Source of the DNA: Lycium barbarum
Lineage: Eukaryota; Streptophyta; Magnoliopsida; Solanales; Solanaceae
Assembly: GCF_019175385.1 (NCBI RefSeq)
Contig: NC_083337.1
Span: 165,677,713 to 165,741,712, forward strand
Direction of reading: 5' to 3'
Length of the DNA stretch: 64,000 bases
In this document: positions 49,901-63,369 of the stretch, in pieces
Layout: every line of letters starts with the position of its first letter
Position numbering within the stretch: the first letter of the stretch is position 1
Translations under genes and position numbers: made by a program
Notes under the pieces: generated by a model
The model's input: only the letters and a program-made list of their open reading frames with translations
Told to the model about the DNA's origin: nothing
The model's database searches: none

Positions 49901-52900
49901 AATGGAAAATTTCTTATCTTTACCGGCAGTCCATGTCTGAGAATTTTCTGTTCATGTCTAGTGTTACAGGTTCCAACTAATACAGCAGTTGACTAATATC
50001 TTCTATTTTTATCGCGTTTTTCCTATAAAATATCTTCTATTGTTATCTCATTTTTATTTTTGCTAGAAATTATAGTTAAATTTTAGAAGTACTTATACAC
50101 CTTTGAATTACTATATTTATTCAACAAATTTAAACAATAAATGAATTTATTAGTGAAACAATTATGGCATGTCAAGGATATCTAGTGTGAAGATACTAGT
50201 CAGTAATGAAAAAGTCCTATTGATGATGAAGTTCTATCCCAAAATTCAGAATTGTACTGATAGACTTTCCTATTATATGTCCTCTTTGTTGAAGACTGAT
50301 AGTTTCCAGAGCACTGTTATACTTTTGAAGAGAGAATATTGCTACGTTGTACTCAAATTTCAGTTCATAATTTTGTGAAATTAAGTCAAACTGCTTAGAA
50401 ACAGGTCTTTCCAGCCTTTATTGGACCTAGAGATGAGTACATATTGATTTGTCTTTTATGTTAATAATTACTATTTTGTTGATCGGTTTGTAGGTAAAAA
50501 GATGCGTGGAGATGTCAAGAAAACTGCGATATTTCAAAGATCAGATGCACAAAGCCGGTCTATTGCTGCCTCCTCTTCCTGCTTCCCAACCTGATATCGA
50601 ATTAGAAGAAATAGAGGTCTCTTTCTCTAGCTGTTTTGATTTATTTGCTGATAAATGAACTCTCCTCTGTTTTCTTCTTCAATTATGCATTTATTCAAAA
50701 GCTTTTCCAATTCAACAAAAGCTCATATGGACAATGTGGGTCTTCTGAATTTCAGATACAACTTGCAGAGCATGAACATGAGTTGATTGAAATGAATGCC
50801 AATAGTGAGAAATTGCGGCAGTCATATAATGAGCTGCTAGAGTTTAAGATGGTATTGCAGAAGGTACATTTCTACCTTGATTTCTGGCAATATTATTAAT
50901 GTGCAAGTGTTCCAGGTAAAAAATGGATTTTCTGAGTACTTGCTTTGGTGTTATTATCACTGAACATGCTTACCTGGGTGCTTACCTATCATATTCTCTT
51001 CCAAGTTTGAACTTGTGAACTGAAATTCGAAGCTTCTTAGATCACTTTTTTAGCAGAATTACCTGAAGGACCAAAGTTATGTTTTTCTTGGGTTTAAAAT
51101 GAATCTGTTCCATTCAGGAATACTTATTTTTTTGGTCATTATCACTGTACAATTCCAGGCTAGTGGCTTCCTTGTTTCAAGCAGTAGTCACACAACTGAT
51201 CGGGAAGTAGAATTGGATGAAAATGTATACTCGAATGATAACCATGCAGATACAGCATCATTACTTGAGCAGGTAACTGGCAAATAAAAGCTATTTCTTG
51301 TAGAGTAGCTACATTCATTAATTAGATGATTAAGTTTCTTAAAAAAAGTTCAGCAAAGTTATTTTCAATCTTCAGGAGATGCGTTCAGAACTTTCAAATC
51401 AGTCTGGAGTGAGATTTATTAGTGGCATTATCTGCACGTCCAAGGTTCTTCAATTTGAAAGAATACTATTTCGTGCTACAAGGGGTAATATGCTTTTCAA
51501 TCAGGCAGTTGCTGATGAAGAAATACTGGATCCTTCGTCAAACGAAATGGTAATCCTCTTTCTTTAAAAATTCTCATAAAATTGAACCCACACGTGATGT
51601 TCTGATTGGGGGACATTTTCACTGCCATCTTTCTAAACCTGGATCAGCACAAAAGGAACTAGTTCATTGAGAAAACTTCCAAATAAAGGAAAATGCTAAA
51701 TGCGTAAGATTTACTCACAGGTCATGAATAAATAAGGAAAGAGTAGAAGCATTTCTCCCCATTTGGAATGACCAAGCTCTAACTTCCTCCCAGTATGCAA
51801 TGTGATTTCTTCAATGATTTTTATGTTTTTTTTTTATTGTTATTATTACTATTATTATTATTATTATTTTTAATTTGTTGGCTCCTTGCTGAAAGGAACG
51901 TCTGATTATAAAGTTCATCTTTGCTTCTGCAGGTTGAGAAGATAGTCTTTGTAGTATTCTTTTCAGGTGAGCAGGCGAGAACAAAAATACTGAAAATTTG
52001 TGAGGCATTTGGAGCAAATTGCTATCCTGTTCCTGAAGACACAACAAAGAGGAGGCAGATTACTCAAGAAGTATGTCTCTAATGGAAAGGAGTTTCATCG
52101 GCATTACAATTTAACTTTTTTGTCTACTAATTATCACTGCATAATTTGTTGAAATATTGCTAGCAGGAAATCAATAACTTTATGGTATTTCTGCCTAGTA
52201 AGCAAGCTAAGTTTTAGGTGCCTTCATTTTTATGCGTCGATTGACATTCAACATCATAATATATACATAGAAAAAGGGCCAATTTTCTGTTTTCCCCTTA
52301 TTAACTCTCGTAGCGTCTGATTGCCTTCACATTTATTCCACAATCACCTTAGCCTGCTGTGCCACATTTGCCACTTCAATGAGTCTTAACCCTAAATCTG
52401 CTCAGACATACTGTCATATAGTATTTTGTTTGTGATCATTCATTCTCGAGTGCTCTAAAGTAAGATATGTGGATGAGATAAACTTCTTGATTGTAGGTTT
52501 TGTCTCGGCTATCTGAATTAGAGACCACTCTGGATGCTGGACTGCTCCATAGAGATAAGGCTTTGACCTCCATCGGATATCACCTTACAAAATGGATAAA
52601 CATGGTAAGAGATTAAGAGTGAACATAATAGTTGGAGTTATTGCTTTATACTACAGTTTATTATTATCTGGTGGGAGCAAGTGTCTTGTGGTCTTGACAA
52701 ATGAGTTAATGCTCCAATTCCATTTTCTAGGTTAAAACACAAAAGGCTGTGTATGACACATTAAATATGCTGAATTTCGATGTTACAAAGAAGTGTCTAG
52801 TGGGTGAGGGCTGGTGTCCAATATTTGCGAAGACCAAGGTAAATTTCTCTTTTACTTCTTTACTTCTTTTTGTAGCAGTTAAATATACCAAGTAATGACT

Positions 52901-55900
52901 CATGAAAATTTTAGATACAAGAGGCTTTGCAACGTGCAACATTTGATAGCAGTTCACAAGTGGGCATTATATTTCATGTGATGGATGCCGTGGAGTCACC
53001 TCCAACATACTTTAGGACAAACGGTTTCACAAATGCATTTCAAGAAATTGTTGATGCGTATGGGTAAGTTAAACATGCAGTAGCATTTCGTTATGCGAAG
53101 AAAATGATGTAAGCATAATTTAGTCTTGTCTTGATTTAGTTGATGCAGTAGGTCATGGGGATAAAATGTTTTTTGACAGCCTTAGTTCTTTTCCATCATT
53201 TTCGCTGATTCTACTGATACGAGCATGTCCATTTGAAATTGCTTCAACACAATCCAAGAGATGTGAAGGGGTGATGCTGTTAATGTCATGATACGAAATA
53301 GGCATGTTTGTTGAAGTTTCTTTTAGATGGTACAGTAACATTATTTTGAATTTCCTGTTTCATTGTACGCGTTCACCCATTTTCGCAGTAAGACCTTTAC
53401 TTATTACGAAAATGTTCTTCATATGCCTGAAGAGGCAAAATAAAACCTAATCAAAAGAGAGTCTACTTTTCAACATAAGGCATGCCGTGGTTTTGGTCTT
53501 TCTTTAACAATGCTTTAGCTCTTCAGATAAATTTCAATTTCATTTGTTTCTCAAAAGAATATCTGAATATGAATATCCATGTGTTGTGCACTTATGCTGG
53601 TCCAAACAGAAGGCACTTATAGTGTTGTTTTTCTTGGCAGTGTTGCCAAATACCAGGAGGCAAATCCGGCTGTTTATACCATTGTCACATTTCCTTTCCT
53701 TTTTGCTGTGATGTTTGGGGACTGGGGTCATGGGATCTGCTTGCTCTTGGGAGCATTGGTTCTTATCGCAAGGGAAAGCAAACTTAGCTCTCAGGTTAGT
53801 ACTCCTATTGATTTAAGCTTCTTGTTTGGAGGGTTGAATAAAAGCAATCATATAATTATATATTTCTTTCGTGAATCAACTTTGTCCTGACAGAAACTAG
53901 GCAGCTTCATGGAGATGCTCTTTGGTGGTCGCTATGTACTCCTGTTGATGTCAATATTTTCAATTTACTGTGGCTTGATATATAATGAATTCTTCTCAGT
54001 TCCCTTTCACATATTTGGTGACTCAGCGTACAAATGCCAAGATGCTACATGCAGGTATTGAATAATGACCATGCTACAATTTCTAGATAGAAACAGACTA
54101 CAATTTCTGATTACGAGGAAAAATGTCCTTCTATTATTTTTCAGTTTTGGAATAGAACTAAATGCTGATTGTAAGAGTGAAACTATGGCTGCTTTGTTGC
54201 ATTTTGAATCATGTTATCCTTCATGAATGAGAAATTGCATTTGCTGTTTCTCTTTTAGTAAACTTTAGGATTGGATGGTGTTTGTTTTCCTTTTCCGCAC
54301 AGGCTTTTATCTGTGTGTTGGTTGTTATGGTTGCAGTATCATACCACTTTACAGGTTATCTTAAAACCCTCGACAACTTCTGGTTATTTTACAATCATTG
54401 TTTATCAGGTATTGGTGCTGCAATTGTTGGCAATGTGGTATTTTCTTTGTCTGGTTGCTTTTATAATTATGTACAACTTCTGGTGAAGTTGGCTAATTTC
54501 TTTTACATTTTGTATATTTACTTAAGTAGCAACGTTCCTATGCTCTCAAACACTAGATAGTGTAGCTATGCTAATTAATAGTTAATAATTATCTTCTCTC
54601 TATTTCATGAACAATGTAAGAGACTCTTGGAATAATGTTTATGACGGTCTGGGTTTCTCTTAATTATTTTTGCATTTGCGGTTTTACTCTTGCCTCCCTA
54701 TCTCTGAGTGCATGTTGATCATGAATGAGCATCTATAGCACACTTTCTAGGTACCTATTTTATTCTCTTGTATTTTCTTACAACTATCTTGACATTACTG
54801 TGTGTACATTACAGTAATGCACAAACAGTAGGTTTAATAAAATACAAGGATCCATATCCATTTGGCGTGGACCCAAGCTGGAGAGGCAGCCGCTCAGAGC
54901 TTCCTTTCTTGAATTCTCTGAAGATGAAGATGTCTATTTTGCTGGGTGTGGCCCAGATGAATCTCGGAATTATTATAAGTTATTTCAATGCACATTTCTT
55001 CAGCAGCTCACTTGATATTAAGTGTGTAATCATTTCTCCTCTCTTTTTTCATGGTTTGCCTGTATGTAGTTATTTATTCTTGTGATTGATTGTTGTCAGG
55101 TATCAGTTCGTTCCACAAGTTATCTTTCTCAACAGCCTCTTTGGATACCTTTCTATTCTCATTGTTGTCAAATGGTGCACTGGTTCTCAAGCAGATCTAT
55201 ATCATGTTATGATTTATATGTTCTTAAGTCCTTTTGAAGCTCTTGGTGAGAATAGGTTGTTCTGGGGCCAGAGTGTGCTTCAGGTATGAGGTACCCTTCT
55301 ATTTCTGGAACATGTGCTCTTAGAGGTTGTTTGGTTCTTAAATCATTTAATGGGTTATGGTAGAATTGTACTACCACTAACTTATAGTGAGAATATTGTC
55401 AATTCATGGATTATAAATGGGGTTTTAATACTTGCATCCCACGTTTGGGATTTTTTGAGGGAGTAGGGGTCTAAATTCTCTTAATAAAAATACCGTTGCA
55501 TAATTTTGATAAATAACTTGTAATGATTAGTTCAATGTATATGTATGTATGTGTTGTGTATGCATTAAAGATATGTATGTATGTATATGTTGTGTATGCA
55601 TTAAAGGCGCGATATGCAACTAATAGAAAGAACAAGTTACAAATAAAGAAATATGGATGACAAAAGCATTAATGAAGTTTTGTTTCTCCTTTTTCCGACA
55701 TACAATTTGGTACCAAACAACCCCTAAGAAATATATCTACTTTCTTTTACCTCTGTTAACAATTACCGTTGCAGGTAGTATTGCTGCTTTTGGCACTCAT
55801 TGCTGTTCCATGGATGCTCTTCCCAAAACCCTTTATTTTGAAGAGACTTCACATGGAGGTATTATGTCTGTTTCCTTTTGCTTTCTCATCTGTCTTAATG

Positions 55901-56051
55901 ATGATTAATATTGTGTTGACTTTTCTGATTCAGAGAAAGGATGAAAGTAGTGGAACCCCTGAACTCTTTCTGAAAATAACTTTTGTTTTCTCTTAAGAGA
56001 CATTTTAGTGGCATAGAATGGAGAAACCTTTTAAAAAAAACTTCTAATTTC

Positions 56052-56109
<58 letters not shown>

Positions 56110-57939
56110 GAGAGGGAGGGGTCCTGTTGGGATGCCATAAAATCTAGTAATAGTCAAGGAGGCCCTTATTGAATATCTTACTTTATTGAAGATATACTTC
56201 TCCTTTTTAAGTATGACTTCATTCTCGATTGTTGGTATAATGAACTTCTAAATCTATCTTTCCATGATTGTCGGGTTAAATTATTTAGCGTTCAAATTTG
56301 GAGAGTATAGTTTTCATCTAAAAATGGTGGTAAAAAAGGAATGACCAAAAATGTAAGTTTGATGTACTTGTGGAGGTACTAATGCTTTCAGTTGTTAAGT
56401 AATAGCTGTGAAGAGATATTAGGCTTCTAAAATGGAGGTTTGTGTCTTTGAGGTTCTTATGTCCTAAGATGAAGTTACTTAATGGGAAATTTGAGCATGG
56501 AATATGTGCTGTAGGTAGGGTGATTACGTTACTAGAGCTACTTGTGCCTTTAGGTGACTGCCTGAGATTGCAATCCCTGTTCCAAATGTTTTTTTTTCTC
56601 TTCCTTTGTTCGGAATTGTGAGAAAAGGTGCGATACCTAATTCCTTGTTATCAGAAAATCCTTTTCTAGTATACCTTTTAGGATCCTCCTTCCCTGTTTT
56701 CACTCTGGCAATTCCGTTCCAGTCAGACTTTAATTTTTTTTTGATGAAGTGTCAAAAAAAATTAAAAGGAAAAATGCAAAGTCTGACCGGAATGTCTTAA
56801 CTTTTGATGCATTTTTTCTTTAAATTTTTACTATGTTTTAACCAAATATGAGAATACAACGAAGTTTTTATTCAGCCGACATCCCACCAAAAATGAACAG
56901 AGAAGGAATTTCATTCTGTACACCAAACAGTTGTCATTGGTTCCCGTATAGAAGTTGTTTAGGTGTCTACTGATGTTACTTGAATTAGCATTATGGTTTT
57001 ATATTTTGACAGGATCTGAGGGTAGTCTTTTGGGGAGAGGAGAGAGCCTTATAGACAAAATCGTTTTTTTTTTTTTTTTTTTACTTTTGTATTTAATTTC
57101 TCAAAATTTCATGTACTCCTTATCAATAGATAGACTTAGTAGCTTAAAGGCTTGATTTCTCTTGCACCTTTTGATGATTCTCAGAGATTTCAAGGTCGGA
57201 CATATGGAATACTTGGAACCTCTGAGATGATGAGTATTGATGATGAACCAGACTCTGCCAGGGAGCGCGCTGAAGAGTTTAACTTTAGTGAGGTTTTTGT
57301 GCACCAAATGATACACTCTATTGAATTTGTCCTTGGTGCTGTTTCTAACACTGCATCATACCTTCGGCTTTGGGCTTTGAGGTAAATCCATCAATTACTT
57401 ATTTTTGTTATTAACTTGGTTCATGTATTTCTTTAAAATTTGCTGTACACACATTGTTTATTTGGTGCAGTTTGGCTCACTCTGAATTATCTACTGTGTT
57501 CTATGAGAAGGTTCTCCTCCTTGCTTGGGGGTAAGTTTTCATTTGACGTTTAGCTATGTTTTCATTTTCTTTTGACTGGCTGTTCAAGTTTCTCCAGTTT
57601 ATAGTTATGGTTTTTCTTTCACGAAAAAAGAAGCTAAATATAGCTATGATTTGCTGTAGAAGTTGATTTTGTTCATAATTTACTCTTGGTTTCTCGAAGT
57701 TGAATTTATCTAATTATTATCATTCTAAGTTCAGGTATGATAACATCATCATACGACTAGTGGGGCTGGCAGTGTTTGCCTTTGCGACAGCTTTTATACT
57801 ACTCATGATGGAGACTCTTAGTGCATTCCTTCATGCATTGCGTCTTCATTGGGTGGAATTCCAAAACAAGTTTTATCATGGAGATGGTTATAAGTTCAAC
57901 CCATTCTCCTTTGCCTTATTAGCAGATGATGACGATTAG
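46906..57939 (+). CDS. VHA-a1: V-type H+-ATPase subunit a, VHA-a1 type (18 exons, complete)
   Basis: Membrane-sector (Vo) subunit forming the proton half-channels beside the c-ring; VHA-a1 isoforms act in the trans-Golgi network/early endosome (family knowledge). Exons: 46906-47046, 48421-48465, 50494-50616, 50756-50863, 51159-51272, 51376-51549, 51933-52070, 52497-52604, 52731-52838, 52915-53063, 53641-53794, 53894-54054, 54815-55021, 55100-55283, 55775-55858, 57185-57381, 57471-57530, 57735-57939. All introns are GT-AG and the joined frame gives 819 residues, the usual family length. The N-terminal half is the cytosolic domain (residues 1 to about 400); the membrane half begins near [13 protein letters not shown] (about 420-433). 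Residues matching yeast Vph1 essentials are Arg727 in SYLRLWALS, Glu778 in METLSAFL and Arg788 in [10 protein letters not shown]. The a1 isoform call rests on MDLMRSEKM, on RFQGRTYG in the last loop, and on the overall resemblance to Arabidopsis VHA-a1 rather than a2/a3. No disabling change is seen. Confidence 0.97.
47101..47970 (+). repeat. Degenerate tandem repeat in VHA-a1 intron 1
   Basis: Four copies of a unit of about 164-210 bp, each with GAGATGTCA (47109, 47273, 47624; GAGATGCCA at 47834), then GATTTTGACTCGAA, then TTCGAGAGTGATTTCGGTTA and AATGTAACAGGA. The second copy is split by a 157-bp insertion (47329-47487). Confidence 0.85.
47329..47487 (+). mobile_element. Insertion carrying an snRNA-type promoter (USE + TATA)
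   Basis: Inserted in a repeat copy of VHA-a1 intron 1. It contains AGTCCCACATCG (47351-47362), matching the plant snRNA upstream sequence element RTCCCACATCG, and TATATAAG (47389-47396) 26 bases later, close to Pol III-type (U6/U3) spacing. Downstream sequence matches no snRNA I know. It is probably a dispersed repeat that carries this promoter. Confidence 0.6.
49370..49860 (-). pseudogene. LINE (L1-type) ORF2 3' remnant in VHA-a1 intron 2
   Basis: Minus-strand pieces match the C-terminal zinc-binding region of plant LINE reverse transcriptases: a broken stretch around FHITGKQ, then [17 protein letters not shown] and [10 protein letters not shown]. Frames are shifted against each other and stops are present. 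The insert lies antisense to the host gene and is removed with intron 2. Confidence 0.78.
55321..55727. mobile_element. MITE in VHA-a1 intron 14
   Basis: TAGAGGTTGTTTGGT at the left is matched by inverted TTAGGGGTTGTTTGGTACC at the right. The interior has a duplicated GTTGTGTATGCATTAAAG. No TSD resolved. Confidence 0.6.
56052..56109. repeat. CTT and poly-T tract in VHA-a1 intron 15
   Basis: Repeated CTT passes directly into a T run of about 33 bases. It lies deep inside the intron and well away from the acceptor at 57184. Confidence 0.85.
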
Positions 57940-58440
57940 TACATAGCCTTTCTTTCTCACTTTTTACTTTTGGGGAATTCTGTGGAGAAGAAGAGTTTTT
58001 TTTTTATCTAGAGAAGAAGCCTGACAAGAATTTCGGAAGGACCCAATTTTGACTGACTGGTACATTGTACACTCTTTATTTGGATGAAGCAGCTGGATTA
58101 TGTAGGATAGAATTGTAAAGTTGCAGCACGTAATCTTTTGGTATAGCAGTACGAAAAGGGTTCTGAGGTCGTAGTTAGCTGTTGAGGAAAAGATCTGTAA
58201 AGTTTTTCTGATTCATATAATCTTATCTTGTTGTCCCAAACAGGGATTCAGTCATAGTAATTTGTGAAGAGGGAATGTTTTATACCACGACATCTTCTGA
58301 GTTTCACATCTTTTTGTGGAGGAAACTTGCTGATTCTGAAACTATACGTGTACATCTCGCATTCATATCTGAAAGGGGGAGTTCTCCTTCCAGTTTTGTA
58401 ATAATAAAGCCTTTCTTATCTGAAAACTATACTGTGTCAT
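57940..58440 (+). other. Probable 3' UTR of VHA-a1 with poly(A) signal
   Basis: Follows the TAG stop at 57937-57939. An AATAAA hexamer lies at 58403-58408 in a U-rich context, a plausible near-upstream polyadenylation element. The exact end is not visible from sequence. Confidence 0.5.
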
Positions 58441-58708
58441 GCTCCTGACTTGACTCCTGAAATTTCCTCATTGAGATCATCAAAAAGTACTTATCTGAAA
58501 ACGAAAAAGATCAAGAGTTTTACCGTTATAAGTTGGAGCTTAGTAGAGGTTGGTTCTCCTATCTTGATTGCCTCACATTTCTGACAAATAACTGAGCTGG
58601 ATTGAATTTCTCATAAACTAATGAAACCCATCAATAAGCAATGGGTTCAATAAGTAGTTCTATTATTACATGTAAAGAATATCGCTTTGGTACTCCAAGC
58701 AAAGCTTA

Positions 58709-59015
58709 GGGGATGTTTGGTTGCTCGTTAGGAGCTAGGTTACTCATGTATTAAATCTTGCATAAGTAATACCATATTGGTAGTATTCTTTTGCTATGTA
58801 TAAAATTCAACACATCTAAGACGGTATTTGACTTGCAATTTAGAAACCCGCATAGTTAATACATGAATAAGTTATAAGGAAATTTATGTATTATTGTATG
58901 TTGGATAAATTATGGAATGTCTAATACATTAATAATTGAATCCTGCATAAAATAATACATATATTTCCTCATAACTAATTCATGCATTACTAATACTTGA
59001 CCCGATTCAACGCCA
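58709..59015. mobile_element. Degenerate MITE-like sequence
   Basis: Begins TTAGGGGATGTTTGGTTGC and has inverted ATTAGT/ACTAAT and ATGCAT-type motifs, like common solanaceous MITEs. The right end is not clear. Confidence 0.42.
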
Positions 59016-59189
59016 AAAAATGGCTTGTCCCTACCATAAAGTATTCATATTTCCTGAAGAAAGCATTTGTTCCTTGATCTCTAAGACATTTCATAAAACT
59101 CTATATGGATCCTCAATCACCAATCCTTGCATGAATATGGGTTGTGCTCGAGAGGCTATGAATCAATTGGACCTGCTAATTGAATGAAT

Positions 59190-60080
59190 CGTAACACTCA
59201 TAATGATTGAATTTACGAAGATTCCATTGGATTCCCGAAGCTCGTAGCATTGGTCCGGCACAATTCCCAAACTTAAGACGCTGGGGGCATGCCCGCCGGC
59301 CCTTGACTTGCCTCCGATTACTGAAAGTGAATTCGTTTTCAATTATCCTAAGGCGACCTATCTTTCATTGGTTAGGATTAGGGAAAAAAGCTAGCTGGAA
59401 GTAATCTCTTCTTCTCAGTGAAAGCTAAAGGCCCTGGTATAGTAAGAGTGTGGTGTGTGCTCTCTTTATTCTGTAGATGCGCTCCTGGGAAGGGAAGCCA
59501 TAATTTTTGATGTAGATCGATCAATCCCGCCATGTTCAAGTGATCGCCCTGAGCCGAGCGAGATTGGAGATCGCCTTAATGATTGTTCGTAATGGGCCTA
59601 CCATTTAACGTACGTATGTCATGTAGTTTTTGTTTTTGTACCTTTGCCGTCCCTCAGCCCCTCTCCCACCTTTTCTATCTATCATTAGAAGTAGGGAGGG
59701 TGGCATACCTCACTGAGCTATCGATGGCGAAGCTATCGCCCGGTTCAACCAATCGTCCGTCCTGGTGCCTTTGCTACTGATTTGACCGCTTTTCATTGTT
59801 AATCCGGGTTCACCTTGGCCCTCGCCCCAGAGTTCTTATGAAGACTCTGGTGGTGCATGTGTATGATAGGGCCCCCCATAAGCGCCAAAGAACGGTGATG
59901 TTGTCATGATAAGTGTGGAAAGTCGATAGTGTACTCGATGATTGAGGACCTATCGACTTGCATTAACTTCCCGTGGCTAGTAGGGGAACTTTAATGTAAT
60001 TGCGGATACATTAGAAAAAACTTGGGGGTCGGCCTCCTGACTTCAATGCCTTTATTGAAGTGATGAGCTTTGAAGATATG
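59190..60080. other. Probable organelle-derived DNA (mitochondrial type)
   Basis: The stretch is clearly less AT-rich than its surroundings and lacks the A/T runs seen elsewhere. It includes blocks such as GGCATGCCCGCCGGCCC, GAGCCGAGCGAGATTGGAG and GATAGGGCCCCCCATAAGC. Style and vocabulary resemble non-coding plant mitochondrial DNA, but I cannot name a gene. A frame at 59207-59404 has no recognisable domain. The alternative is an old GC-rich nuclear gene remnant. Confidence 0.5.
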
Positions 60081-60980
60081 ATCTTCTCGTTTGGATTATT
60101 TGATTAGGCTTTCAATGACAACAAATTAACTTAGAGCAATAACCAAATCGGTCAATTTAAACGCCCCTTAGGGTTTGAACTGGAGCAGAGAACTAGTCGA
60201 TACGAGTTATAAAGCTCACAGTGCCAGAAAATAACAAGGAACATGTTTTACTTAAGTGTGTATCTATCAGGCATGTGTGTTGTATGTTAACTTCCAAGGG
60301 TGGCTTTAGGGGGAGACTAACGAATTAAAGCCTTTGCTTTAGCACCCCTAAAAGTTTGAGGCCCCAAATTTCTTAATTAATAGTGGATTTTATGATTTTA
60401 TTTTCGCTTAGATAATATTGAAATTTGTATAGAAAATAAAAAATAAAAAATATTTATAAAAAATCTGTCTATTCTTTATTGTAGAAATATGTTAGAATTT
60501 TACATTAAGCTACTCACATTTTCATATTAGTAAATAAAATTTATACAACACCATCCAATAGATTGTATTACAAACAAATGGCTAACATCTTATTAACTTA
60601 AATTTATTCTTACTACTATATATACCCAATAATATTACTATGTAAAGTTAAAGAAAAAAAAACATAAAGGGGTCAGATTTGCCCTTGTACCAAATAAGTT
60701 ATTTGCGCATCGTTATACTTTTTCAACATATTTGCCCTTGTCATCTTACTTTAGAGTCATATTTGCTCTTGTACTAAAAAAAAGTCATATTTATTCTTCA
60801 TATTTATTCCTACTCCGTTAAATTCTCATTTCCCACTTTAATTTTGTATGTGGTGCCTAGGTGATTTTTGTTCCAATTAAATCTACTCATCCAACCCACT
60901 AAAAATTAAAACCCAACCAGTTTTTGTTCTTTTCCATCTTCTTCGTCTTTTTTTTTAATAAGTTTCAAAGCTTGTTCGAT
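60081..60980. other. AT-rich nuclear-type sequence, probable TE remnants
   Basis: Separates two GC-richer patches. It contains GGGGTCAGATTTGCCCTTGT and nearby CATATTTGCCCTTGTCATC phrases typical of MULE/MITE arms, but no matching inverted arm was found. Confidence 0.4.
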
Positions 60981-61259
60981 TATGGTGGATTTCAATACAC
61001 AACTTTCTTAAACGAACCGGTCGGTTCAAGCTGCCGGGACCGTCGACCTAGACCAAAGGTAATTAGCCCGGTAGGCTGAATTAGAGTCATAATCGGAGTT
61101 GGTGTGTTTGAGGCCCATCAGGCTGGAACTCAGACCGGACCTAAGGGACCAGTGTTAGATGATCCTTTTGATGAGGGATTGAGAAGTGGTGGTGGGGCCC
61201 ACCACCAACACCTTATTTTCCCAAGCTCGCTGAAATTCTTTACGTCCCCGCCAGTGTAC
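60981..61259. other. GC-richer, possibly organelle-derived patch, left of solo LTR
   Basis: Contains CGGTTCAAGCTGCCGGGACC and GGAACTCAGACCGGACC. It continues after the solo LTR at 63375-63495 (CGGCGTGGGAACCCATTGTAG), so the retroelement split one block. No gene identified. Confidence 0.45.
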
Positions 61260-63369
61260 TGTAACACCTCATACCTCTAACGAAAGCTTTGACCATGATC
61301 CTAGACTTAGAAAATCAGATAAAGAATGTGGGAATTGGAATTTCCCTGTTCAGTTGTAAGATGGGGGTTTACGCCCATGAACAGTGATCGTATTTCAGTA
61401 TACGGGCCGTAAATCAAGTCGTAAACTGGTACCAAGGATTTATGAGCATTCTGGAATTTGGCATTTGGATGTCAAATGGTTAAATACGGACCGTATTTTA
61501 AAATACGAACCGTATTTCAAAACGTATTTGGAATTTCAGAAAACTTCCTTGATGAAAGTTGTAGAGCTTTGAAATACCTTTCCAACGGTATATTATGGGG
61601 GTCAACGGACATCTGTACAAAGAGTTATGACCATTTTACTGAAGAGACGCAGTGCAGTCCGTATTTCAAAATACAGCCTGTATTTAACTGGGCGGAAATT
61701 TAATTTTCCAGAACAGTATATATTCGTCCGTATCAGTTCACATCATTATTTTTCATTTTTTCAAGCCCTAGAACGACCTCCTACCCTCCTCCATCATCAA
61801 GAACACCAAGGTAAGCCTATTCTAATTATTCGAACTCAATTCTAACATATATTCTAATAATCTAAGCAAGAAATTGTTGTTCCTAATCTAGGGTTTTCCA
61901 GAAAACCCATCTCAAGGTTCAAGAATCAAGATTTAGGAAATCTTCTTCAAAACTCAAGTCTCTAATTCAAGTTTTGGAACAATTAAGGTATGTAGAACTT
62001 CCATCCACATGTGGGAATCTCTACGTTCTTCCCCATGCTCCGTTTCTTGATATCCATGAAGTTCAAACCCTAGGGCATTAAACCCAACATATTGGTAGCC
62101 CGTATTTATGTATTTATGTACATGAATTTTGTATCTATATTCGTTATTGTATTCCTAATCTTCCATTACGGTTATTAGGAACCCTAGCTTAATCCATGAA
62201 TCATGAATTCTTCCTCATGTGTTCTCATTATGTTTATATGAAACTTTATGATTTTATGTAGCCAGTTACAAGCATGTTTTCAAGTCAATTATATATATAT
62301 ATATATATATATATATGAACTATTGTTATTACTTATGAATCAAAAACATGTTTGCAAGACTATGACAAGTTATCTCATGAAACCATATTACAAGATATTT
62401 CATGAAACCATGTTGCAAGTTATTTCGTGAAATCATGATTACAAGTTATTTACAAGTTATTTCACGAATCATGGGCTTCTTAGCCAACTATATCATGTTC
62501 ATGTTTTTGGGAATTTCTTAGTTAACCGAGAAGGCTCAGATAGCGTGAAACTACGTTGCCACCGTAGGATAAGGGTTTTCAGCAAGGAGGCAACACCTTC
62601 ATTATGCAGTTTGGATCCTTACATGCTTATTATTACTTAAATCTCATATTCCTGGCAAGGTGTGAGTGTTCTGCTGATAGGACACAAGTACCAGATCATG
62701 TTGTCGGTTATACTATAGCGTTCCCCACGTTACAAGCAGTTTTACATACATGAATTTACATTGATTTACTGTTTTCAGACTTTACTCACGTTTCATGTCA
62801 TGTTCAAGTTACATTCAGTTTCAGTTCATGTCCTATACCTATGTTGTGCCATATTCTTCATTTCAGTAGGTTTTACATACTAGTACTATTCACCATGTAC
62901 TAACGTCCCTTTCGCCCGGGGCCTGCACTTCACGGTGCAGATACCGGTTTTCAGGAGCATACATCTGCGCAGTAGGATCACTTCAGTTATCAGCTTATTG
63001 GTGAGCCCCACTCCTCTCGGGGTTCAACATGGAGTCTGCATTAGTATTCAGTTTATGGTAGTCCAGGGCCATGTCCTGGTAGTTAGTATTCAGACATGTT
63101 TTAGAGGTTTCATAGACAGATGTCAGTTCACAGAGTCAGTTGTGTCTTTCATGTTTGCAGACTATTATGTTTTCATGATATTTCATGCTATGAGATAATT
63201 TCAAAACTTTATTCTGCAAATTACATTTTCATGATTCATTTAAATTGGAGCATATAGATTATATTGTTTTGATGACCATGTTGACAAGCAAGCTATGAGG
63301 TTCGCTCGGACACATGCAAGCAAGGCCCGAGTGCCGTGTTACGCCCAGGCCATGATTCGGGGCGTGACA
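61260..63369 (+). mobile_element. Solo LTR of a long-LTR retrotransposon (2110 bp, TSD TGTAC)
   Basis: Starts TGTAACACCTCATACC and ends ATTCGGGGCGTGACA, with the 5-bp TSD TGTAC at 61255-61259 and 63370-63374. Its last 80 bases (GGTTCGCTCGG ... GGGGCGTGACA) resemble the inverted start of the LTR at 33925, so both belong to one superfamily. Repeated CCGTATTT motifs lie near 61490-61690, and a (TA)n run near 62288. No coding region. Confidence 0.87.

Noticed and set aside
54282..54560. Hydrophobic open frame in VHA-a1 intron 12 that looked like a membrane-protein exon
   Set aside because: It is not in phase with exons 12 and 13, which join perfectly without it. I recognise no family, and U-rich intron DNA readily yields hydrophobic frames.
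59207..59404. 65-codon frame in the organelle-like patch
   Set aside because: No recognised organelle protein and no support beyond being open.
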